NCBI RefSeq assembly: GCF_042242105.1
Contig: NC_092029.1
Span: forward strand, 22,171,885-22,235,884
Length of the DNA stretch: 64,000 nucleotides
Origin: Pempheris klunzingeri
Lineage: Eukaryota > Chordata > Actinopteri > Acropomatiformes > Pempheridae
Direction of reading: 5' to 3'
The notes below the pieces were generated by a model. It saw nothing but the letters and a program-made list of their open reading frames with translations. It had not been told where the DNA came from and did no database searches. The position numbers and the translations under genes were made by a program. Positions 54,104 to 64,000 of the stretch are shown piece by piece (position 1 is the stretch's first letter; every line of letters begins with the position of its first letter).

Positions 54104-54362
54104 TTTTTTTTTCTTATCAAACAATTTCATTTATTGATTGTTGTCTGGCTGTTATGAGAATTTCAACCAATATAACAAACAGTGCTTCTACAATAAGTTG
54201 CGCAGCTGCCTCTAACCACAGATCCATTGCCCAACACTTCCGCCCACGAGGTGGCGGTGAGGCGCATGAACTGGTTTGCCAGAAGCCGTCGCTCCCCGCT
54301 CTGCTATCCATTGCTTTTGACCAGCTGCAGTCAGACTCAGGCAGACTGTAGTAGTCGCTCAC
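54104..54362 (-). other. A-tailed segment resembling a retroposed transcript
   Basis: On the minus strand it ends with AATAAATG, about 15 further bases, and then ten A residues, as in a reverse-transcribed polyadenylated RNA. The body has a frame (MSDYYSLPESDC...) of no family that I recognise. No clear target-site duplication was found. It lies about 260 bp upstream of the gopc start. Confidence 0.35.
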
Positions 54363-54625
54363 AGATAGAATCGTGAATCTGATGTGGGACTTCCTGGTCC
54401 GGTCTGGTGCTTTTCACAAGAATTAGATAAAGACATTTGTCAGACTCCTCTCCACTAACCCAGCCCGCTGTCAAGTCATCGGTCTCAGCGTTACTGTCAC
54501 TGTTCCTCGGCAGTGGTCAGCAGAGAGGTGACTTATTGTCGCCGGCGGCCATCAAAGTGAGCTAGCTAACGTCAGGAAGCTAACGCTACCGTTAACGTTG
54601 GGGCTGCTGTGCTCTGACGGTAGCC
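54363..54625 (+). promoter_or_regulatory. Probable gopc promoter and 5' UTR
   Basis: Sequence directly upstream of the start codon has many CpG sites, including 'gtcgccggcggcc' at about 54538. There is no clear TATA box. The transcription start is not determined. Confidence 0.4.
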
Positions 54626-57600
54626 ATGTCCGCCTCGGCTGGATGCTCCCCGGCGGGCCAGAGCCCGGGCCTGGGCCCCGGTATGTCCATGTTTCGCTGG
54701 CTAGAAGTGCTGGAGAAAGAGTTTGACAAGGCGTTCGTGGACGTGGACTTGCTGCTCGGAGAAATAGACCCAGATCAGGTGGACATTACGTACGAGGGTC
54801 GACAGAAGATGACCAGCCTCAGCTCCTGCTTCGCTCAGCTGTGTCACAAAGCCCAGACAGTGTTCCAGCTCAACCACAAGCTAGAGGTTAGTAAGTGCTG
54901 CCGACGGGACATGGAAGGGAGGTCAGATAACACCATGACCCCCCCCCCCCCCCCTGCCAAGGCCGGAACGTGACTGATGGTCACAGGCCACAGACACATG
55001 ACGGTCCCTATCCTGGTCCTGGTCCCGGTCCCGGTTCCGGTCCTTTGTCCTTGGTCCTTCCATGTCACAGAGCTATGCTTTTGATGACTATCATTTATTG
55101 ATGTCAGGATCTGTGGGTCTGGGGGGGCAGGATGATGAGGTCTGAAGGCTCTGCTGTCTCCTGTGAACTGGCCCTTCACCTGTTCCACCTTGTTTCCCTC
55201 AGTCAGCAACTTCGTTTTATACATTTTCTCTTCTTTGCTGTCATAAGATTGAAAAACTTCCTGTTAAATTGTCCAATTACCAAAACAAAAAAGCTTCTTT
55301 TATGGACAAGCCCCCCCCCATAGTGGACTCGATGGCACAAATTGTGGGTGAAACCCTTGCAGACGCTCCCCGGGTGCTTTAGCATTATAAGATTCAGTCC
55401 TAGTGGGAGTCCTGCTGGGACACTTGAGTACTGAAGCCAGCGCAGATTTTCCTCTGACCTGACCCCCCCCCCTCCATACCGTCTTCATGCATCTTTGCCT
55501 CCCCTCCAGGCCCAGCTGGTGGACCTGCGCTCCGAGCTGACTGACGCTAAAGCTGAGCGGACAGTGGTAGAAAAGGAGGTCCACGATCAGCTGCTGCAGC
55601 TTCATGCTCTCCAGCTCCAGCTTCACGCCAAACAAGGCCAGGCTGAGGACTCGGACTCCATCAAAGACAGACTGGTAGGTGGGGGGAGGAGATGCTCTTC
55701 ACAACCCTCCAACTGATGAAGGCAAAGTAGTACAGGAGGAACACCATTTTTAGAGGGATTTTTGGCATTTTGCCTGTATTTAACAGAGGCAGTATGAATA
55801 CTGAAGGAGAGCCCCCCCCCCCCTGGGCCGCTGGATGCCCCAGAGACTACAAGGAGCAAACTATGCTAAACAAAACACAAGCTTGCTGTCCCCTAGGATA
55901 TTTGTTGATCTCGTCCAGCGGCCTGTGAGCCGGGGGTCATGGGTATCATAGATGTTGTTTACACAATATCCAGATATTCATTGAGGGCGCAGGGGGGCCA
56001 ATTAGTTCTGCTCATAAACAGTACGGATGTTCTCTGCTCTTAGGAACATACGCAGATGTTTTAAAAAGACCTTTAATCTCATCCAGGCAGGACACCTGCA
56101 CACTGAAAGGAACATCTAGAGTGATGCGTTAATGCAGAACAATACCTGGGGGGCTAAATATGCACATAACCTCCTCACTTTATCCTGTTTAGTTTCTTAC
56201 TGTCCATCCTGGGTTGTGTGGTATCTTCTGTATATACATGAAACCTCAGCGCAACATTGGCCACCTCAGCATCCGCTGACAAGGTGAACACCCCCCCGCT
56301 GAGGTAATGGAAAAAAGAATTATAAATGTAATTCACAGCTCTTGTATGCAGGGTTAGATTCATCCCTCAGAGCCCTGACATGAACAAACGTGTGCAGGCC
56401 GTTCTTTAACACATCAGAGAGTCTGTCTGATATGAACCGTGGCAATCCTCCACTGTCATGCACACAGTGAGGATGCATTTACCTGCTAGTGGGGTACTGC
56501 ACAGTGACCATGGAAGATTATTGAAAATAATGTCAATAACTTATCTTTGCTCATACTAATATTTACTAAATTCCTTCCCTTATTGAAGTGATCGTCATTA
56601 TATTAGACAGAAGATACTCAGTGTGTCCAACATTTGTTTTGAGATGATGTGGTTAGCAACAGTGCTGCTTTGCACTAGAAGCGTCTGTGACAGCGCCTGG
56701 ATCTCCAAACACAATCACTGAAGTTACGCTGCTGTGTGGGTAAAGTGGCCGTCCAGGGCCGGTGGTGGCTGCTGCTGCTCCAGTGCTCTCTGCTCTGCAC
56801 TCCTATTGCCTCTACTCCTTTTTCCCAATACTGATGTGCATATTGCTGTACAGTATATCTGCCACTTGTGTTGACTGGATAACTTACTCACGATCTCTGT
56901 TGCCTGAAACTAGAATTTCTCTAATCTATAACTTCTTCTGTTCTTCCTCTGCCTCCTCTCCCCTAAAGCCTGCTTCAACATTGGAAGAGATGGTAAGTTA
57001 ATGCGTGGGCGTGTTCTGCAGAACATCTGATTTTTAAATTATGGTTTGCAAGTAGCTGTAATCTTTGAGGCCAGGGACATAGAAAAAGGGATCCCAGAGA
57101 GTAAGATGATGATGTTCTCCTCCACAGGCATGTTTCCTCAGCAGAGAAAGACTGACCCACCACTGCGCTGCAGCTTTACTGTCGGAGATCAGATCTCATT
57201 TGTAGTATTCATGAACATTTTTAACTTTCAGCTGCCTTTTTTGGCCTCACAAGTTAGTCTTGTGTCACCAGGAATTCCACAACGCCTTGCAAAGCAATTC
57301 TTGAATTTCCCATTGAAAATGAATGGAGCACCAGCGGTCGATAGGTCTTTACCCATAATCCACCACATCACCTGCCACACAACTAGAGACTTTTTTAGAC
57401 TTTTCACAAGCTTCTGGCAAAGGCTGAATAGTAGGTCAGAAGAGGCCGGATGGTTGACGTTGCTCCACTTGTTTGTAGTGCCTCTGCTGCCTCTCTTGGG
57501 TGGTTAGATAGCAGGCGAGTCCTCAGGTTTGTAGTAGGACAGCAGAGTAAGACGTGTGTGTGTGGGTGTGTGCACCCACTCTTATTTCCTGCTGACTCCT

Positions 57601-60600
57601 CGGGGGGGCCCCACGGTATCAACACCTGCTTCAGAGTGTCATCGCAGAGCTAAAGACATTTCCACCAATCAGCTGGGCTGAAAACGGCCTCAGCCCGTCT
57701 GCTCAGGACACTCTGTGGCTCAGGAAGTGATGTTTGGTCAGGTTTGGAACTTGAGTGTCAATCTGACATGAATAAATCCCTGTTATCTTTGCCTCCTTCT
57801 TGACTGTAAGGAAGCTGCTGTTGTCAAAGTCTGTTCCCCCAGATGGAGTTAGGCATAGCAGAGATCGCCTGGTGGAGACTTTTCTAGTCATCTATCGGCT
57901 TAGTTTACTGGTGGGTCAGTTAAGAACGACCCCTGCTCGACCACAAGGCCAACTACTACATACTATCGGTTCCACTAATAGATTGCAAACTATTTACTTG
58001 AGCAGGTCATTACAGTTTAAATGTTTGATTTCTCCATGACATTTTGAATCAAAAGGGACCGCCCCGTACTGGACACTGATCAAAAGTCAGCAGACACGAT
58101 GAATCAGGCCGTTTCTTCTGTCAAAGCAACCTTGTGTCCTGTTTACCCTTTAAACAAAACTAGAAACAGCAGCTTGTTTCTGCCGCTCGTAGTTCACATG
58201 GATTAACTGCTGATCTGATCAAACGGCCAACTGACTAAATCTGTGACTCGCTGATGAACATAGTGGAGCATTTAGCAGCCGGACAGTCAGATATTTTTCT
58301 CAGTAGTTGGTGGATTGTTGGTGTGTTCGTGTATTGAAGACAAACTAAGTAAGAACTAAAACAAAGGCACGTTCTCCACACAGGTGTCAAAGGCAGACAC
58401 TGACCTTGAAATGCAGTTCTTACAGTATTTTCATCTCATTGCTGTTCCTATATTTCTCAGGGATTTGCCTCATTGGAAGCAATACATTAAAATCACAGGA
58501 AAACATTCAGCCCTAACCGGACAGTTTAGTTTCACTGACTAATCTCCTCGTCGATGTATTCTGCTACAGCTAACAATCCATGCACTGAAATATCTCGACA
58601 TAGATATTGGTTAGATTAAATGTAGTTATTTGCATATACTCTGTAACTGAAATGAAGTCTAACAGTTGTGTAAGTGTATATACTGTCTTAGGCTGCCAGA
58701 GGCTAACAGCATGTCCACTCATCCTCCCGTCTCGCTTGCTGTGTTGTGAGGTGTTCACATGTGCTGTGTTTGTTCTAGGAACAGGAGCTCGAGGCCAGAA
58801 AGAAAGAGAAATTAGCAGAGGCGAGGCTGGAGGCAGAAGTGAGACTATATAGGAAAGAAAACGAGGCCCTCCGCAGGCACATGGCAGTACTGCAGGCCGA
58901 AGTGTACGGAGCCAGACTGGCTGCCAAGTACTTGGACAAAGAACTGGCTGGCAGGTGAGGATTTGGAACTCACTACGCCTTTTAGCTTAAAGACGAGGGT
59001 TTGTTTAAAAGACAGCAACATTATAAACAAGTCCTATAATAAATCCTATACACAAGTGTACATGCACTTGCTGTAATAGTGACAGACTGTTGGGCTGTGT
59101 ATAATTAGGAGGAGGCCATGAACAGTATAACGATTCTTAAAGTTAATAAGGTCTGACTGAGTGATTCTCTGACTGAGTCTGGTTCACCAACTGATTCAAC
59201 TGATTTGTGTTGCCATGGAAACTGTTTTCCTGGATGAGCAGTGAAAAGGGGTGGACCTGACAGCGGAGTTGCTTGGTGTGTTTCCAGGGTGCAGCAGATC
59301 CAGTTACTTGGCCGTGACATGAAAGGACCAGCACACGACAAGCTGTGGAACCAGTTGGAGGCAGAGATTCACCTTCACCGCCATAAGACCGTCATCCGGG
59401 CGTGTCGAGGTCGGAATGATCCGAAGAAGCCTCTTCCCTCTCCCGTGGGACACGTGGGTGTACAAGTACAGAGCAGCTGAACCTGATGAAACCTTTATTC
59501 ATGCTTCCAGAGAGTAATGAGTTACTGTTTCTCCAGGAACCAGACATGCTGAAGAAGACCCAGGGGGTGGGCCCAATCAGAAAGGTGGTGCTGGTCAAAG
59601 ATGACCACGAGGGGCTCGGAATCTCTATCACAGTAAGAAGTCTCAGCTGTTCATTTTACTTTGATTTGTCCTTCCTGAATGTGGCCGTGACAACTTCATG
59701 AAGTCACACAAATGTATTTAAGGCAGGCAGATGTGCTCATTTCAAGGTGTGTGTGTGTGTTCAGTATTAGCCCAACCTGACCTACTTTATCAAGATGTGC
59801 TTGAAAATCCAGAACCATTAGGTCCTCTAAGCAGGAGACGAAGGGCCTGGAAATGAACACTTGTATCTTATTTTACCGATCCCCTGACTTGTTACACCTC
59901 CACCAGCAGAGGACAAACGTATGTCTACAGATTCAGCGTGCATGTTCACAATCCGTTAGTAAAGGTCAGTGCAGTGACAAACATTCACCGTCCTTTAAGG
60001 ATGTAGCAAATGTAGCAAAAGCGTTGAAGTTGAGACGAACTGTAAGATGAAATACTGCTGATCATGTGATCATGAACGCAACAGAAAAGGAAAACAGGAA
60101 TCTGAAACAGTCAGTCTGGTGAAGGTGGTAATAAACATGAACAGCTGGCAGTGAGGCCGTCCTGGTGGCCACTTCTCTCACATGACTACAACATCTCTGA
60201 CTTCACTTGGCCAAACACGTTGACTTTACTGTCCTGTGTCCGTCCCCCCAGGGAGGGAAGGAGCACGGTGTCCCCATTCTCATCTCAGAGATCCATCCAG
60301 GGCAGCCTGCAGACAGGTGTGGAGGTCTGCATGTCGGAGATGCCATCCTCGCTGTCAACAGCATCAACTTGCGAGATGCCAAACACAAGGAGGCTGTCAC
60401 CATTCTCTCCCAGCAGGTAACACACACGCATACACACACACACACAGGCACACATACACACACATACACACACACACACACAGGCACACACAGGCACGCA
60501 CACACACACTGTCTCAACGTGCCCTTTTTGGTGTCTGCCAGCGAGGACAGATAGAGTTTGAGGTGGTGTATGTGGCTCCAGAGGTGGACAGTGATGATGA

Positions 60601-61839
60601 GAATGTGGAGTATGAAGACGACAGTGGCCACCACTACCGCCTCTACCTGGATGAACTGGACAACAGCAGCACGGCGCCACCCAGCAACAGCTCAGCGTCG
60701 CTGCAGGGTAAGTTTTCAGAACATGGTCTGATCCATAAAAGCTGCTTCTGAACGCTCACATGTATGAAGGCCAGTTATCGTCTTCACCTGTCAGGGCAGA
60801 AGGACCAAACTAATATTGGAGTCAGGAATGGGTTCAAACCTTTAGGACACTGTTGTGGTCCCAACCAAGAGAAAAACCAAACATTGAGGTATTTTAGTTT
60901 AGGTGCATTTCAGTTCATGCTGAAACTAAAGGATTAAACCTGAATCAGACCGACAGGCGGGTACCTCGCTGATCCGAGCCATGTGACTGACTGCAGGTCA
61001 TGCAGTCCATAAATGCTTCTCAATGTGAATATTCATGTTCTGTGGTTAGCTCCCTTAGACCGGGACTGATACTAGCTCCCTTAGACCGGGACTGATACTA
61101 GCGCCCTTAGACCGGGACTGACACTAGCTCCCTTAGACCGGGACTGACACTAGCTCCCTTAGACCGGGACTGACACTAGCTCCCTTAGACCGGGACTGAC
61201 ACTAGCTCCCTTAGACCGGGACTGACACTAGCTCCCTTAGACCGGGACTCTTAATAGCTCCCTTAGACCGGGACTGACACTAGCTCCCTTAGACCGGGAC
61301 TCTTATTAGCACCTTTAGACCGGGACTGATACTAGCTCCTGTAGACCGGGACTGATACTAGCTCCTGTAGACCGGGACTGACACTAGCTCCTTTAGACCG
61401 GGACTGACACTAGCTCCCTTAGACCGGGACTGACACTAGCTCCCTTAGACCGGGACTGATACTAGCTCCTTTAGACCGGGACTGATACTAGCTCCCTTAG
61501 ACCGGGACTGACACTAGTTCCTTTAGACCAGGACTGATACTAGCTCCTTTAGACCAGGACTGACACTAGTTCCTTTAGACCAGGACTGATACTAGCTCCT
61601 TTAGACCGGGACTGATACTAGCTCCTTTAGACCAGGACTGATACTAGCTCCTTTAGACCGGGACTGATTTGGGGTTGATGCAGAAAAGACTTAATACACA
61701 CACTGTGCCCCCCCCTGCAGCTCTGGAGAAGATGTCACTGAACAATGGAGCAGAGAATGGAGGAGACACTGGGATCTCCAGTGAGACGCCCTCAGAGGAA
61801 ACCCCTTCAAAGCCTCCTGAGCCTGAGTACTCCTCCTAG
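54626..61839 (+). CDS. gopc: GOPC (PIST/CAL), Golgi PDZ and coiled-coil protein
   Basis: Nine exons join in phase: 54626-54886, 55510-55674, 56969-56992, 58779-58954, 59288-59453, 59537-59632, 60252-60416, 60542-60707 and 61721-61839. They give 445 aa, against 462 in human. The protein is a trans-Golgi scaffold that binds C-terminal motifs of membrane cargo such as CFTR and sorts them. Seen: [20 protein letters not shown] near the start, coiled coils at about 60-130 and 150-225 ([20 protein letters not shown]), and one PDZ domain at about 279-364 with the ligand loop GLGISI at 290-295. After it come [20 protein letters not shown] and a short divergent tail ending PEPEYSS. The third exon encodes only PASTLEEM (residues 143-150), matching the short alternatively used segment of human GOPC. 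The start ATG follows a CpG-rich 5' region. Confidence 0.96.
60421..60509. repeat. (CA)n-rich microsatellite
   Basis: Imperfect CA tract with GGCACA interruptions just after the donor of gopc exon 7. Confidence 0.9.
61048..61672. repeat. 26-bp minisatellite, about 24 copies
   Basis: The unit is close to 'ctcccttagaccgggactga' followed by 'cactag'. Variants include ctcct, gaccagg and gatact, with two copies reading 'ctctta(a/t)tag'. It lies in the last gopc intron and ends about 50 bp before the final acceptor. Confidence 0.97.
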
Positions 61840-63125
61840 AGGCTCTGCCAAGCCACTGCTGTCTGGAGAGATAACGGGGGGTTGGTGGGGAGAAGTCCCT
61901 CTCAAAGAACTCTTTCAGTGAATTGTATGAGAAGCCCAGGGACAAGGGGAAATGAACAGAACCGTCTGTTTTCCCTTCTTCCTCTTGGTGTTCTGGGGGG
62001 GTGGGTTTGGGGGTTTAGCCTGGGCACGTGGCAATGATTTTAGCTAAGAGTACACATTTCAAATCAGAGCTGTAAGATATGTGGAGGTGGGAATGATACT
62101 CTACAATGTGTGACTGTTTTGGGATATTTTATTAGGAAACTACTGGGAGTGGACAGGACAGGAGAGCAGACTGGCTGGAGGCTTCAGGCAGGTGGAGCAG
62201 CTGCTCCTTTAACGCCTTAGTATCCCAGATCCCATTTTTAACGGTGTCCTCTGCGGGTATCTGTGAAGTCATAAAGCCCCCCAGAGCCCGCAGTTAGCAG
62301 AACAATCAGTCGATGACTAGGCCATATGTCCATTTTAGGCTGATTTTTAAAAGTGAAAATACTAAGAAAAGCATGTTGAAACATCTAAAGCCTGACGTTG
62401 CAAATACTCTCATGTCTTTGAGGACGGTGTAATTTTTTCAGTGACCCGTCATACGAGTGTATGACCGTAACGCCCCTCCTGGTACCGTATCCTGTTCATG
62501 AGGTGGTGACTGTAGGCTAGACGTTCCGTTGACCCATCATAGACCTTTAACCTGGTTCCATCACTAACCTATTTCGGCATGTCACTGTATGTGAAATGTA
62601 CAGGGGGTGGGCACAGTAACACTTGGATGGTGTAATGTCAGTGAATACAATCATTCTTAGTCATGGGGTCTTTTTTTAACTGCATACTGCTGCATACTGT
62701 GTTTTGTTTTTGTGTTGTTGGGTCACATGACATTCTGTTGTTTCACATATTTTATCAGAGCTCCTCACAGTTTACTGCAAAACAACAAGCTGCTGTAACC
62801 AGGGAACAGAGCTGACGGGCCTCGCCCATGTTCGATGCAGAGATATTCAGTTGAATCCATTATTGTGCCCAGCTCTTGTATCTGTTACAGCTGAAACCTG
62901 CCAGTGTTCAGGCCCAAAGAACACGGGGACGTGGAGCCCCCAGTACACTATGGCCCCGTGACCTACAGCATTCATGCCCCCTTTTTTAACTCGCCTTTTC
63001 TTATTGTTTCCTTTGGCGCTTGGTTTGTGTCTTTAAACTCTTCACATGTATGATGTGTATCTTTATAGGTAATGTATTCAAGTCGGTTCATTTTGCTCCT
63101 AAATAAAGTTTGGTTCCACTTTGGT
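61840..63125 (+). other. gopc: gopc 3' UTR
   Basis: From the stop codon to a poly(A) signal AATAAA at 63102-63107, with a GT-rich stretch after it ('tttggttccactttgg'). The length of about 1.3 kb is reasonable. No other feature is seen. Confidence 0.65.
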
Positions 63126-64000
63126 TCATTTGTAATACATCTGGAGTACTTTTGTCTGCTTCCTTCCCTTAAACCCACCCCAGAGGTGGAGTAGAGGCGG
63201 GACCTCACCGTCATGAACGGGACAACAGAGGACAGAATGAACATGGTGGCTCTCTTACTTCCAACAGTAGCCCAGACATCACACTGATGCGTGCACAAGC
63301 CACAGACCTTTTGGACGAATCTCCTGCAGCGTTGGTGCTACAGGTCACCATCACAGTGGGGGGGTTTAAGGATCATTATTACTATCAGCAACAATGCATG
63401 GACTCCAACACCGGCAGTAGCACATCCAGCAAAGAAAGAAAAAGATTCATCTGCAGACGACAGAGATGGAGTCTACAGGTCTACATTCAGGCAGTGAGTG
63501 GCTAAAAACAGGCAAAGCCCCCCCACCCCTCCATTCTGATGGGCCACATGGGACCTTATTTTAAACAAAATACTTCCAGCAGGAGGCAGGATCTCCTTCG
63601 CCTCATGTAGGAGACTGGACTTTCACTGTTATTCATTCCTGACTTTTTCAATGACCAAAAGTAGGGAGCATGACAATAATAACTTGGCATATTGAATAAA
63701 TCTGCAACAGCTCACACGTCCTGCGTCATGTCATGCTCTAGTTATGTTCTCGAATGAATTCAAGTGTAGAAAAAGGACAGTAAGCTTAGCTGGCAGCACA
63801 TTACACAACAGGCCTTCATTTGCTCGTGATGACCAGGGCCCCCGGCCCCCGGCCATTCACTGACCACTTGTTCACACGTTAACTGGTTGTCATAGTTACG
63901 ACAGCTGTGGAAATCAGCTGTCCTCTTAAGGACGTGTCACAGTTTGAACGTTACTGCTGTCACGGAAAATGTTGAAAACAGGAAGCCAGCCAGCTGCCCT
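63126..64000. other. Right flank without recognised genes
   Basis: No exon, RNA gene or mobile element recognised. Confidence 0.4.

Overview
The window is vertebrate nuclear DNA, most probably from a spiny-rayed teleost fish. Multi-exon genes have GT-AG introns, and their products align closely with human proteins as I remember them. The interspersed repeats are typical of fish: L2/Maui-like LINEs with short tandem 3' tails, Tc1-like transposons, a tRNA-derived SINE and a gypsy relic, along with many (GT)n tracts. I see no prokaryotic features, rRNA, tRNA genes or CRISPR arrays.

Six protein-coding genes can be assembled exon by exon with matching reading phases. From left to right they are: an amisyn-like gene (stxbp6l, minus strand, 3' end off the window) at 426-3361; ddhd1 (minus, 13 coding exons, 872 aa) at 10276-25065; cgrrf1 (plus, 6 exons, 381 aa) at 25899-30714; psmc6 (minus, 14 exons, 389 aa) at 33502-40067; ptger2 (minus, 2 exons, 360 aa) at 45714-47941; and gopc (plus, 9 exons including a 24-nt microexon, 445 aa) at 54626-61839. 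ddhd1 and cgrrf1 are divergent, with 833 bp between their start codons. The products do unrelated jobs: SNARE regulation, phospholipase A1, ER/Golgi-type RING ligase, proteasome ATPase, prostaglandin receptor and Golgi PDZ scaffold. This is ordinary gene order, not a functional cluster.

Mobile DNA fills the gaps. At 4.5-6.0 kb a LINE piece, a retroviral-type RNase H piece and an L2 3' end are joined together. In a ddhd1 intron (11.4-13.5 kb) an L2 copy sits inside another LINE. Tc1-like relics lie at 19.9 and 43.0 kb, L2 copies at 28.8 and 41.6 kb, and a LINE, a SINE and a gypsy gag-integrase relic between ptger2 and gopc. Two large minisatellites occupy introns: a 20-bp unit over 1.1 kb in ddhd1, and a 26-bp unit over 0.6 kb in gopc.

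I found no convincing undescribed system. The best second looks are a U12-type intron in cgrrf1 whose branch-site-like motif is pushed from the acceptor by a long poly-C run, a very acidic expansion in CGRRF1, a lysine/arginine-rich insertion in the amisyn-like protein, several near-perfect hairpins, and an inverted duplication inside a LINE. Protein comparisons are from memory of the human orthologues, not from database searches.
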